From: Segniliparus sp051660745 | GTDB taxonomy: Bacteria > Actinomycetota > Actinomycetes > Mycobacteriales > Mycobacteriaceae | Length of the DNA: 64,000 nucleotides | Assembly: GCF_051660745.1 (NCBI RefSeq) | Contig: NZ_JBOFQF010000017.1 | Location: 62,001-126,000, forward strand | Direction of reading: 5' to 3' | Program-made: the position numbers and the translations under genes | The notes under the pieces: model-generated | What the model was told of the DNA's origin: nothing | The model's database searches: none | Seen by the model: the letters and a program-made list of their open reading frames with translations, nothing else | In this document: in pieces, positions 51,351 to 59,387 of the stretch | Layout: each line of letters begins with the position of its first letter | Numbering within the stretch: position 1 is the first letter of the stretch

Positions 51351-52630
51351 AGCGGTCGCCTCTGCTCCTCGGCGGCGATCCGCGCGGCCAGTGCCAGCAA
51401 CGCCCGCTCCGTGTAGCGGGGCCCCATGAGCTGCATTCCCGTCCCGTCGGAGTCCGGGGTGGTGACCACCGGCCAGCCCAGGACACTGGCGATCGGGGCA
51501 TAGCCTGCGAGTTGATTCGCGTGACGGTCGCTGATATCGGGGAACAGCATTGGCCACTTGGAAAGCTCTTGTGGGGTGGGCAGTTCGAACGGGTACGCCG
51601 GCATCGCGACGCAATCGGCTCCGGATGCGCGCAGCCGCGCGTCCATGTCGGCGCGCATCTGCGCCAGGTCGTCTTTGAGCGCTCGCATCTCGTCGGACGG
51701 CAGCCGCCTGCCCGCGTCGAGCACGGACTCCACATCGGCCCCGAGCGGACCGAGATCAACTGCTCTGGAATCGAGATTGGCGGCCGCCTCGAAGGCGCAC
51801 AATTGCCACGATGCGAGCCGATACTCCCACACGCTGCCGAGCCGGATCTCGATGATCTCGATGCCCAAACGTTCGGCTTGACGCGCGAACATATCGTAGC
51901 CGGACCGAATGCGGGGGGCACAGGCTGGATCATCGAAGATCTCGGTCGCAACCGCGACACGGGTCATGCATGATCCGGAGCGAGGCGGGACTATACCGAA
52001 ATAGTCCAACGCGCAGTCCAGGTCGTCGGCAGTGCGCGCGAACCATCCGATGGCGTCGAAAGTCGGGGATATCGGCAGAACACCGTCAAGCAGGTCTGGA
52101 TCGTGAGTGAGGCGCAGGCCGACCACATTGTTGGCGATCGCCGGGATGCGCACCGAGCCTAGGGAATCTGTGCCCAGAGCGAGATCACAGATGCCCGTGG
52201 CGACGGCAACGGCGCTTCCAGTGCTCGATGCGCCTGCCCACCTGCTCGGGCCGTCGCGATGGATCACTCCGGCATCGCGCCCGAGGGTGAGTTCGGTCAG
52301 CTGTGTCTTGCAGATGACGCTGGCGCTCACCTGTCCGTTGATCGCGGCCGCCGAGCGCTGCGGGTATTCCCTAAAACGTCGGGTCCCGTGTCGAGTCGCG
52401 AACGGCGCGCAATGCACATTGTCCTTGACTCCGACCCGCACGAGCGGTCGGCGATGCGGATGCATCTCGGCTGAGACGCGGTGCGCCCGGTCGGCCTCTC
52501 GTGCCCACTGCGCGCCTTGCGCCGCGTACTGCGCCGCCCATCCGGCGTCATTCGCGGCACGCTGCAGGCGCTGCCGCAGTGAACCGTGGAGCAGGCCAGG
52601 CCTGCCGTCGATCACTGCCGTTGCTGTCAT
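51347..52630 (-). CDS. Amidase-signature family hydrolase
   Basis: A 427-residue amidase (GatA/AS superfamily). The Ser-Ser-Lys triad is visible: Lys in RVGVKDNVHC, cis-Ser in AGASSTGSAVAVATG, and nucleophile Ser in GTDSLGSVRIPA (usual DTGGS reads DSLGS). It may form or cleave an amide in the product. ATG 52630 is preferred over the TTG three bases upstream; GAGAGGAG lies six bases before it. Same operon as the SDR. Confidence 0.85.
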   Translation of the reverse strand: MTATAVIDGRPGLLHGSLRQRLQRAANDAGWAAQYAAQGAQWAREADRAHRVSAEMHPHRRPLVRVGVKDNVHCAPFATRHGTRRFREYPQRSAAAINGQVSASVICKTQLTELTLGRDAGVIHRDGPSRWAGASSTGSAVAVATGICDLALGTDSLGSVRIPAIANNVVGLRLTHDPDLLDGVLPISPTFDAIGWFARTADDLDCALDYFGIVPPRSGSCMTRVAVATEIFDDPACAPRIRSGYDMFARQAERLGIEIIEIRLGSVWEYRLASWQLCAFEAAANLDSRAVDLGPLGADVESVLDAGRRLPSDEMRALKDDLAQMRADMDARLRASGADCVAMPAYPFELPTPQELSKWPMLFPDISDRHANQLAGYAPIASVLGWPVVTTPDSDGTGMQLMGPRYTERALLALAARIAAEEQRRPL

Positions 52631-52662
52631 CAAAACTCCTCTCGTAGCGATATGTCAGTGGC

Positions 52663-52675
52663 GGGGGGGGGGGGG
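52663..52675 (+). repeat. Tract of 13 consecutive G
   Basis: A homopolymer in the gap between the DAHP synthase stop and the amidase start, about 30 bases upstream of the amidase ATG. It would be prone to slippage, and might alter the leader or be a sequencing artefact. Confidence 0.8.
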
Positions 52676-52791
52676 ACTAGCCCCACTGCTCGTGCCCTGG
52701 CCGCCACCGCGGCGAGTGCGGCGTGATCACAACACCAGCCCGTCCGGGGAACTGGGAACAGGCCATGGCTGCGCCTCCTTCGGGCTGTTGA

Positions 52792-53967
52792 TTAGGAACC
52801 GGCGGTCTCGAGGCATGGCCCGAGCGGCGCATCGGTTCCAATGCGGGCTTGGCGGTCGCGGGAGTTTTCGCGACGGCGGCGGACTGACGCCGCCAGATCC
52901 TGGAGCACGGCAGCGGTGTTTTCCCACCCCATGCAGGCGTCTGTGACGCTCTGGCCGAAGACGAGCTCTCCGGGGCCGAGCTCCTGGCGGCCTGCCACGA
53001 GGAAGCTTTCCAGCATCACGCCCCGGATGGTGGTGTCGCCTTGGGCGACTTGTTCGCCGATTTCCCTGGCAACGAGGGCCTGTCGTTCGTGATCCTTGCC
53101 GCTATTGCCGTGGCTTGCGTCGATGACGAGCCTCGCAGGCAGTCCTGCGGCCGCCAATGCGTCTTCGGCGTCGCGGATATTGAAGGGGAGGTAATTCGGC
53201 CCTTTCGAGGAGCCGCGGAGCACGAGATGGCAGTCGGGGTTTCCGCTCGTGTGCAGTGTGGCTGCCGCGCCGTGGGGGCCTGGCGCGACATAGGCGTGCG
53301 GCTGGGCCGCGAAGCGTATGGCGTCCAGTGCGACTTTGACTGATCCGGTCACACTGTTTTTCATCCCTATGGGCATCGGCAGGCCGCTCGCCATCTGTCG
53401 ATGCACTTGGCTCTCGACAGTGCGTGCCCCGATGGCTCCCCACGAGACCAGGTCGGCCAAATAATGAGGGGTCACAGGGCTGAGCCACTCCGTCGCGATC
53501 GCGAGCCCTTGTTCGGCGACTTGCAGCATCAGCGCCCGTGCGGCGTACAGGCCCTGGCTGAGGTTCAAATTGCCGTCGAGCGCCGGATCGGCGAGCAATC
53601 CGGTCCAGCCGGCAACAGTCCGAGGTTTTTCCACGTAGACGCGTGCGACGACCACGAGGTCCTCTGACAGGCTACGGGCCAGCGCGCCGAGCGATTCCAT
53701 ATACACGAGCCCGGCCTTCGCATCGTGGATCGAGCAGGGCCCGACCACAACGAGCAATCGGTCGTCGGCTCCGGTGAGCACGCCCTGGACCTCGACGCGG
53801 CCATCGCGCACTGTGCGAGCTCCGGATTCAGTGAGGGGCAATTCGCTCAGCAGCTGCTCGGGGCTGATCACAGCGCGTATCTGATGCTGTCCACCGATCC
53901 TATGCGGTGAGAATTGGCAGATTTTTTCTTCTCTGGTCTTCTGAGTCAGAATCTCAACGCTTTGCAT
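52792..53967 (-). CDS. 3-deoxy-7-phosphoheptulonate (DAHP) synthase, type I
   Basis: First enzyme of the shikimate pathway: condenses phosphoenolpyruvate and erythrose 4-phosphate. A 391-residue AroF/G/H-type protein with LLVVVGPCSIHDAKAG, RVYVEKPRT, GIGMKNSVTGSVK-like MPIGMKNSVTGSVKVALD, VLRGSSKGPNY, and VIDASHGNSGKDHERQ with metal ligands. Placed inside a secondary-metabolite cluster it would raise the flow to aromatic precursors. ATG 53967 has AGGAG nine bases upstream; a GTG nine bases earlier overlaps that site. First gene of the minus arm. Confidence 0.92.
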   Translation of the reverse strand: MQSVEILTQKTREEKICQFSPHRIGGQHQIRAVISPEQLLSELPLTESGARTVRDGRVEVQGVLTGADDRLLVVVGPCSIHDAKAGLVYMESLGALARSLSEDLVVVARVYVEKPRTVAGWTGLLADPALDGNLNLSQGLYAARALMLQVAEQGLAIATEWLSPVTPHYLADLVSWGAIGARTVESQVHRQMASGLPMPIGMKNSVTGSVKVALDAIRFAAQPHAYVAPGPHGAAATLHTSGNPDCHLVLRGSSKGPNYLPFNIRDAEDALAAAGLPARLVIDASHGNSGKDHERQALVAREIGEQVAQGDTTIRGVMLESFLVAGRQELGPGELVFGQSVTDACMGWENTAAVLQDLAASVRRRRENSRDRQARIGTDAPLGPCLETAGS

Positions 53968-54258
53968 GGATCTCACTCCTTCCGTTTTCTATGCTGTTTG
54001 TTGCTGCGCCGGTTGTTCCGAAAATTTTTCCTAAATATTTGCGGTCAACCATGAACGATGCGCTGCGCGGGAGTCGCCCTTGTCTCATGGTGGCGGGCTT
54101 GGTTCGTGGACTCGCGGGCTTGGTTCGTGATGAGGGTTGATATAAGTAAGCGCGGTTTTCGGCGAAGTGGTTCGATAGGTCCGTGTCGGCTGTTCTCGAT
54201 ATCTCTATCTGGATTTTCGACGCAGTCCCGGGGCGCGGCAGTGCGGGAATTCACCGCC
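53968..54258. promoter_or_regulatory. Promoter region of the minus arm with 21-base-spaced direct repeat
   Basis: GCGGGCTTGGTTCGTG occurs at 54093-54108 and again at 54114-54129, 21 bases apart, that is two helical turns on the same DNA face. Such a pair before the first gene of the arm suits a dimeric activator, perhaps the LuxR-type protein encoded just upstream. Confidence 0.5.
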
Positions 54259-55428
54259 TCAGGCGCTCTTCCTCTCTTCGGCTGTCTCTGCCAGCTCTGC
54301 TTGGGCAATGATATCGCGCATTATCCACCCAGCTTGAAACCTGCTTTGCACCCCGAAGTCGCTGTAGATATCTGCAATATATTTGCGACACGTCCGAACG
54401 GCAATGCCGAGGCGTTTGGCCACCACCTCGTCTTTGCAGCCTGTGGCGAGCAGTTTTATTATAGCGATCTTCATATCTTGGGAAAGCGATTCAGGCATCT
54501 TCTTGCTGCCGCTGGCCCCCTGGAACACTTCGCTGCCGCTCCAAGCGTTCTCGGCCGTGCAGGCGATGAAGCCGAGGAGCGTGTCGTGGCGCACGATGTG
54601 CGCCTTCTTCGTTTCTCGCAAGCTATCGAGCAAAAGGGCCTCCGTGCTGTCGAAAATCGCCAACGCGTGCAGGGGGGAGGCTGTTGTGCGCACTTCGCCG
54701 CCCGATGCGGTGATCTGATCCGCGAGATCTCTGGCTTCTGCGTCGTAGCGCGATGTATGGGGGAACAGCACCCGGACTCTCGCGCGTTTCGATAGGATCC
54801 TCGTGCTGCTCGCAATCATATGTTGGGCCATAGTGGAGGCTTCCCTCCACGAGGGCGACATGACGAGGATGTCCTGTGCGTGACGAGCGCTGGTCACAGC
54901 GAGCGCGTCTGACACGTAGTCCCCGTCCGTGACTGTGACGATGGAGTCGATTCCCTCATAATCCGCTCGGCTGGCGCTCGGAAGCGTGATCGCGTCAAGC
55001 TGTGCCTGAAGATCGTTCAGCTGGGCCTGCCATGCTGCGATAGTATCGGACAAGGGCCTTGTTCGGCGTAGCCTGAGCACCTCCGGATGTATCGCTACGC
55101 AGATGTGCTGGCGCCCTGCGTCGGGCGTGGCCAGCAGTTCTGCTTTTTGTAAGGCTACGAGTGCCTGCTGGACCTGGTTCGCGCTCCATTTGAAATCTGC
55201 TGAAAGCTGCTCACGAGTTCGACCCCCGGTGGCGACGAGGTGTTCGTAAGCTTTTATCTCGTTTTCTTCCAAATCGAGATATATTGCCGTCGTTGAGTTC
55301 TCGTAGTGGTGCGACGCCGTATCAGGTGGTGAATTGCGGCCCGCGAGCGAATATTCGAGCCCCGTGGATCGCGCAACTGTCGATGCTTCAGGTTTGCAGA
55401 TGTTTAAGTCAGTTATTTTTTTAACCAT
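54259..55428 (-). CDS. LuxR-type regulator with TrmB-like N-terminal part
   Basis: A 389-residue regulator. Residues 50-100 have a winged-helix of TrmB type (LEENEIKAYEHLVATGGRTREQLSADF), the middle holds a PLD-like sensor domain (DILVMSPSWREASTMAQ; RVLFPHTSRYDAEARDLAD), and the C-terminal 70 residues a LuxR-type HTH (IIKLLATGCKDEVVAKRLGIAVRTCRKYIADIY). This form is common among cluster-situated regulators in Streptomyces. GGGGAGG precedes the ATG. It is in line with the DAHP synthase gene and likely controls both arms. Confidence 0.82.
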   Translation of the reverse strand: MVKKITDLNICKPEASTVARSTGLEYSLAGRNSPPDTASHHYENSTTAIYLDLEENEIKAYEHLVATGGRTREQLSADFKWSANQVQQALVALQKAELLATPDAGRQHICVAIHPEVLRLRRTRPLSDTIAAWQAQLNDLQAQLDAITLPSASRADYEGIDSIVTVTDGDYVSDALAVTSARHAQDILVMSPSWREASTMAQHMIASSTRILSKRARVRVLFPHTSRYDAEARDLADQITASGGEVRTTASPLHALAIFDSTEALLLDSLRETKKAHIVRHDTLLGFIACTAENAWSGSEVFQGASGSKKMPESLSQDMKIAIIKLLATGCKDEVVAKRLGIAVRTCRKYIADIYSDFGVQSRFQAGWIMRDIIAQAELAETAEERKSA

Positions 55429-55600
55429 TCAAACCTCCCCGGTGTGTCATCTGTGAGTTTTGAAAATTTCTGCATCAGTCACGTTGCGGAACAAAGTAAA
55501 GCAAAGCCGCGTGTTCTCCTTGCTTGTGTTTTGTTGCCTGCATCTAGTAGTTTATAGAGCGGTCTTGCGTTTTCCAACATAAATTTTACTGAGCGCAATC

Positions 55601-55646
55601 TGCTTGCGTGCAAGCAATATCTCTTGACAAGAGATGCTTGAGCATG
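55601..55646 (+). promoter_or_regulatory. Promoter with overlapping palindromes upstream of the HTH gene
   Basis: TTGACA at 55624-55629 is a consensus -35 box. It lies inside a perfect 17-base palindrome, ATCTCTTGACAAGAGAT (55619-55635). Left of it is TGCTTGC-GT-GCAAGCA (55601-55616) and right of it the similar short TGCTTGAGCA (55636-55645). Repressor binding here would block the promoter. Confidence 0.55.
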
Positions 55647-55702
55647 GTAAGTATGCCCCTGGCCGTGTGTGCTGAGTTTCTTTTCCGTTAACTGGAGGGG
55701 TC

Positions 55703-56743
55703 GTGGCTGTTACATTAGCCGATTTGGCGGGACGCTCAGGACTTTCTGCTGCCGACGTGGCGTTTTTGGCGGGAGTGGAGGAGAGCACGGTGGGCAGGCT
55801 CTGGGCGGCGGAGGACTGGTTGGACCGGATTAAGGGCAAGACGCTTCAGTCGCTTGTGGCCATCCTGCCGGGCGTGGCGGAGTATATGGTGAGTGACGCG
55901 CTGAAGCGCAGGCGGCGGCAACTTGTCGATGCGCTGGGGGAGGTCGGCCTACATGTGGACCCGATGTCATTCCGGCGTTTGGTCGCGGCGGAGAAAGTCC
56001 CGGAACAGGTCCTCGCGAACACTTTAAGCGCGGCGCTCTATGTTATGAGGGGAGACGCCCAAGAAGCAGCCAGGCATTTGGCTCGATTCTGGAATCGGTC
56101 ACATGACCGCGCCTTGGGGTGCTTATGGAAAGACTATGGGTCTGGCGGGGTTTTCACGGACCCCGGCCCCCTGATCGAGGCTTCCTCGGAGCTCGTTTTG
56201 AAGCTGGCGGAGAGCGGCAACTCCTATCACGCGATGCTTGGGCACGCCACTTTGGCGCATCATATAGCGAAGGCGACGGGGCATCGGGTGTTCGCGCCGG
56301 ATCCGAAGCAGTTGAGCCGTCGTACAGTCATGTCGTTTCGAAGCATGGTCATCGGGCGTATTATCCAAACCGGCGACCTTGCAGAGGTAAGGCATTACGG
56401 CCAGATGACGAGCCGGAACACGTTGCTCGGCATGGTGGAGCGCTGGTCGTTCCCCACCTACAACCGGGATGCGACGGCGACCACTGATTTCTCGTTGCCA
56501 GGGTCGGTCCTTCTGCGCAATACGGCGGTTGAGCTGTTGGGCGATCTCGGCACCCCCAACGAGGCGTACTTCTTCTACCTGGTTGCGGTGGCCGTGCCGC
56601 TCATGCTCCAGTACGATCCGACTTTGGGGCTGAAAGCCTCGCAGGTGGGTGCGGCAGTGGTGACAAGAATGGAGACTTGCGTCTCTCCGGTCGTGAGACA
56701 GGCCGGTGCGACGCTGTTAGGAGCTTTGCCGAGATCAGCATGA
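55703..56743 (+). CDS. Uncharacterised protein with N-terminal HTH-like segment
   Basis: A 346-residue protein. Residues 1-50 resemble a helix-turn-helix (TLADLAGRSGLSAADVAFLAGVEESTVGRLW). The remainder is helical, with MVSDALKRRRRQLVDALGEVG and several hydrophobic helices, but no recognised domain. It starts with GTG close behind GGAGGGG. Its stop overlaps the start of the permease (ATGA), so it is likely to be a regulator or partner of that transporter. Its promoter carries palindromes that it may itself bind. Confidence 0.6.
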   Translation: MAVTLADLAGRSGLSAADVAFLAGVEESTVGRLWAAEDWLDRIKGKTLQSLVAILPGVAEYMVSDALKRRRRQLVDALGEVGLHVDPMSFRRLVAAEKVPEQVLANTLSAALYVMRGDAQEAARHLARFWNRSHDRALGCLWKDYGSGGVFTDPGPLIEASSELVLKLAESGNSYHAMLGHATLAHHIAKATGHRVFAPDPKQLSRRTVMSFRSMVIGRIIQTGDLAEVRHYGQMTSRNTLLGMVERWSFPTYNRDATATTDFSLPGSVLLRNTAVELLGDLGTPNEAYFFYLVAVAVPLMLQYDPTLGLKASQVGAAVVTRMETCVSPVVRQAGATLLGALPRSA

Positions 56744-58134
56744 CCTTCTCCCAGCAGATGCTTGAGCATCACGGGGTCGAGCAGATCCCGCTTCGGGCGC
56801 GCTCGGGATCCTTGCGCTCTCAATCGTGGTTGTGGGCGGCGGCGAACCTCAATCCGTTCGTCATCGCCTACGGCTTTTTCGCTGCGGAGTTCGGGTTGTC
56901 GTGGCAGTGGGCGGCGGTCGCGGTCGTTGTTGGCTGTGCTGTGGGCTACGGCCTGCTCGGCTTGGTCGCGGTCGTGGGGGCGAGAGGCGGGCGGCCGACT
57001 ATGGCGCTGAGCCAGTCGGTTTTCGGGCGCACAGGCAACTTTCTTCCAGGCGCGGCGAGCTGCCTGGCGCTCTTGGGTTGGAGCGCGGTGAACCTGGTGC
57101 TGGCGGTCCTTGCCGCTGTTTCGCTGTACGAAGAGAGGGCAGGCTTCGAGGCGGGGGGTCGTGCTCGGCTTGTGTGTTTCGCCGCAGTCGCCCCGGTGGT
57201 TCTCATGATCGCGTTTTTCGGGTACCGGTTGCTGATGGCCGTGCAGCGGTGGATCGCCCTCTTGGCTTTCACGGTGGTCGCGGGTTATGCGGTTCTCACC
57301 GCGCATCTGGTCCATCTCCCGGAAAGCTCTGCCGCGCCGGGGCTGGCGGCGCTGACGGGCGGGGCGGTGTTCGCGCTTGCTGCCGGGGGGTTGGCGTGGG
57401 TGATGGCAGGCGCGGACTACAGCCGGTATTTGCCCGCGTCGGCGAAGGCGTCGAGCGTCGCGGGTTGGACGGCGCTTGGGGGAGGGCTGCCTGCGGCGCT
57501 GCTGATGTTGTACGGGGTGTTGCTGTGCGCGTCACGCCCCGAGCTCGTCGCAGGTTTGGGCCAGGACCCTGTCGGCGCGCTCGCGAGCCTCGTCCCGCCG
57601 TGGTCCGCCGCAGTTTTTCTGTCCGTGACCGCCGTCGGGTTCATGAGCAACGCGGCGATCAACCTCTACTCCTCGGGCTTGAGCCTGCTCGCGCTCGGCG
57701 TCCGGCTGCGCAGGCCGGTGGCGGTCGTGGCCAACGGGGCGCTCGTCCTGGCCGCCGCAGGGTACGTGGTGTTCGTGTCGCCGGGATTCTCCGTGGCGTT
57801 CGAATCATTCCTCGACATCCTCGGGGTGCCGATCGCCGCATGGTGTGCGGTGTTCCTCTCGGAATTCGCGCGGGGAAGCGAGTGGTCTATGCCCGCTTGT
57901 CCGGCCCGGGCCACAGGGAACACCGGAGCCGTGGTGCTTGCGAGCCTCGTGGGGTTTGGGCTCATCACCTCGCGTGACCCCGTGCTCAGGCCGATCCTCG
58001 GCTGGTTGTTCACCGAGCACGCCAAACAGTCGGGTTGGGGTGCGGCGAACGTTGGCGTGCCGGTCGCGTTCGTCCTGGCTTGGGCGCTCAGTCGAGTTTT
58101 CTCGCCTCGATCAGAAGGAACTTCGGCGCGGTGA
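56740..58134 (+). CDS. NCS1-family purine/cytosine permease
   Basis: A 464-residue transporter with about twelve spans. It starts MTFSQQMLEHHGVEQIPLRAR, then SQSWLWAAANLNPFVIAYGF, GARGGRPTMALSQSVFGRTGNFLP and VMAGADYSRYLPASAKASSV, all landmarks of the cytosine/purine/allantoin permease family. It is the second gene of a coupled pair. Its last 47 bases overlap the convergent methyltransferase gene. Substrate is a nucleobase or related heterocycle. Confidence 0.88.
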   Translation: MTFSQQMLEHHGVEQIPLRARSGSLRSQSWLWAAANLNPFVIAYGFFAAEFGLSWQWAAVAVVVGCAVGYGLLGLVAVVGARGGRPTMALSQSVFGRTGNFLPGAASCLALLGWSAVNLVLAVLAAVSLYEERAGFEAGGRARLVCFAAVAPVVLMIAFFGYRLLMAVQRWIALLAFTVVAGYAVLTAHLVHLPESSAAPGLAALTGGAVFALAAGGLAWVMAGADYSRYLPASAKASSVAGWTALGGGLPAALLMLYGVLLCASRPELVAGLGQDPVGALASLVPPWSAAVFLSVTAVGFMSNAAINLYSSGLSLLALGVRLRRPVAVVANGALVLAAAGYVVFVSPGFSVAFESFLDILGVPIAAWCAVFLSEFARGSEWSMPACPARATGNTGAVVLASLVGFGLITSRDPVLRPILGWLFTEHAKQSGWGAANVGVPVAFVLAWALSRVFSPRSEGTSAR

Positions 58135-58816
58135 AGCGCTCCTGCCACCACGGGTCCAGCATCTGTTCCGTCGAGGGGCGCGGCTCCTTCAGCCCGGTGA
58201 TCGCGAACCCGGCTTCGGCGAGCAGCGCGCTGTAGGACTCCAACGGGCGGACCCAGTAGACCACTGGCGCGGGCGATCTCGTCCCGTCGACCTCGAAGCA
58301 CCGAGAAGCCCGGTAGTTGGCGAAGTAATCCTCCACGTCGCCCCCCTGGTGCGTGAAGCAGGGGTGCAGCATCAACACGACAATCTTGCCTTCAGGCCGT
58401 AGGACGCGGGCCGCCTCGGAGAATGCCGGAGCGGGGTTCTCGAGATCGTTGACCACGTGGTTGAGCACGACGATGTCGAAGCTCGCCGCGAACTCCGTGG
58501 GCAGGTCGCCTGCGTTCGCGACCAGATGCTCCACGGCGATCCGGCGTTGAGCCGCCTCTTGCCGGGCGGCCTCGACCAGCTCCACGGCAGTGTCCACGCC
58601 CACGACCTGCGCGCCCCGTTCGGCGAGGAGCCGTGAGAGGTACCCTTCGCCGCAGCCCGCGTCGAGCACGCGCAGCCCCGCGAGCGGGCCGACGAGGGAG
58701 AGCACCGCCGCGTCCGTGAGCTCCGTCCGGTATCGGTCCCGCCTCCGGCGGATGATGTCGACCCAGAACGCCGCGTTCTGCGAATAGCTGCTCGCGCCCA
58801 GCGCCTGGTTCGTCAA
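58088..58816 (-). CDS. SAM-dependent methyltransferase (class I)
   Basis: A 242-residue Rossmann methyltransferase: motif I VLDAGCGEGYLSRLLAERGA, acidic end of beta 2 VVGVDTAVELVE, motif II FDIVVLNHVVNDLENP, and LRPEGKIVVLMLHPCF. The substrate side has WVRPLESYSALLAEAGF. TTG start with GGAGG seven bases upstream. Unlinked to an operon; substrate unknown. Confidence 0.87.
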   Translation of the reverse strand: MTNQALGASSYSQNAAFWVDIIRRRRDRYRTELTDAAVLSLVGPLAGLRVLDAGCGEGYLSRLLAERGAQVVGVDTAVELVEAARQEAAQRRIAVEHLVANAGDLPTEFAASFDIVVLNHVVNDLENPAPAFSEAARVLRPEGKIVVLMLHPCFTHQGGDVEDYFANYRASRCFEVDGTRSPAPVVYWVRPLESYSALLAEAGFAITGLKEPRPSTEQMLDPWWQERFTAPKFLLIEARKLD

Positions 58817-59066
58817 AAAATCCTCCGGATTGAGTTAAAGGGCTTGCGACCGGCCACCCGTGCCTCGGGCATGCCAGCCGTAAGTTGCTGGGGTCTTGGC
58901 CGCATAGCGTACCCTTTGTCGCCCCCGAACTCCACCGATCCGAACTCAGGCCGCGCACCGAGAAACACGCAGTTCGCGCACGGGTTCTCACGTTTTATCG
59001 GTTCGCAACCGCGATGCGCGTCTCTAAATCGCTAGGATCGTGTCTCTGTCGCACGCCCCACACGCG

Positions 59067-59372
59067 CTACCCGCGCACCTCGCGTTCGTTCCTGCCGGAC
59101 ATCTTCGGGTCCGAAGCCCCCGTCACGTGGTCCACGTGGTGGTCGCCGCTTTGCAAATTGGCGACCTCGGAGGCGGTCTCCGTCTCGTGGTGGTGCCGCT
59201 TGTCGGTGTTGCGGTAGCGCGTGTACATGAACATGTAGAAGGCAGGCCCGCCGAGCAGGCACACCAAGCCGTACCACTTGCTGTTGTCGCTGGACGACGA
59301 GTGGGACGAGTGGGATTGGGCCACGACGAGATCTGTCATGGCCGACAGGTGGCTCAAGACCAAGGAACCCAT
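59067..59372 (-). CDS. Small membrane protein of the SPFH operon
   Basis: A 101-residue protein with one span (WYGLVCLLGGPAFYMFMYT, about 33-51) and a charged, His-rich tail (DKRHHHETETASEV). AAGGAGG lies five bases before the ATG. It follows the zinc-ribbon gene by 15 bases and is the last gene of the operon. No family recognised. Confidence 0.6.
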   Translation of the reverse strand: MGSLVLSHLSAMTDLVVAQSHSSHSSSSDNSKWYGLVCLLGGPAFYMFMYTRYRNTDKRHHHETETASEVANLQSGDHHVDHVTGASDPKMSGRNEREVRG

Positions 59373-59387
59373 GCTTGCCTCCTTCTC

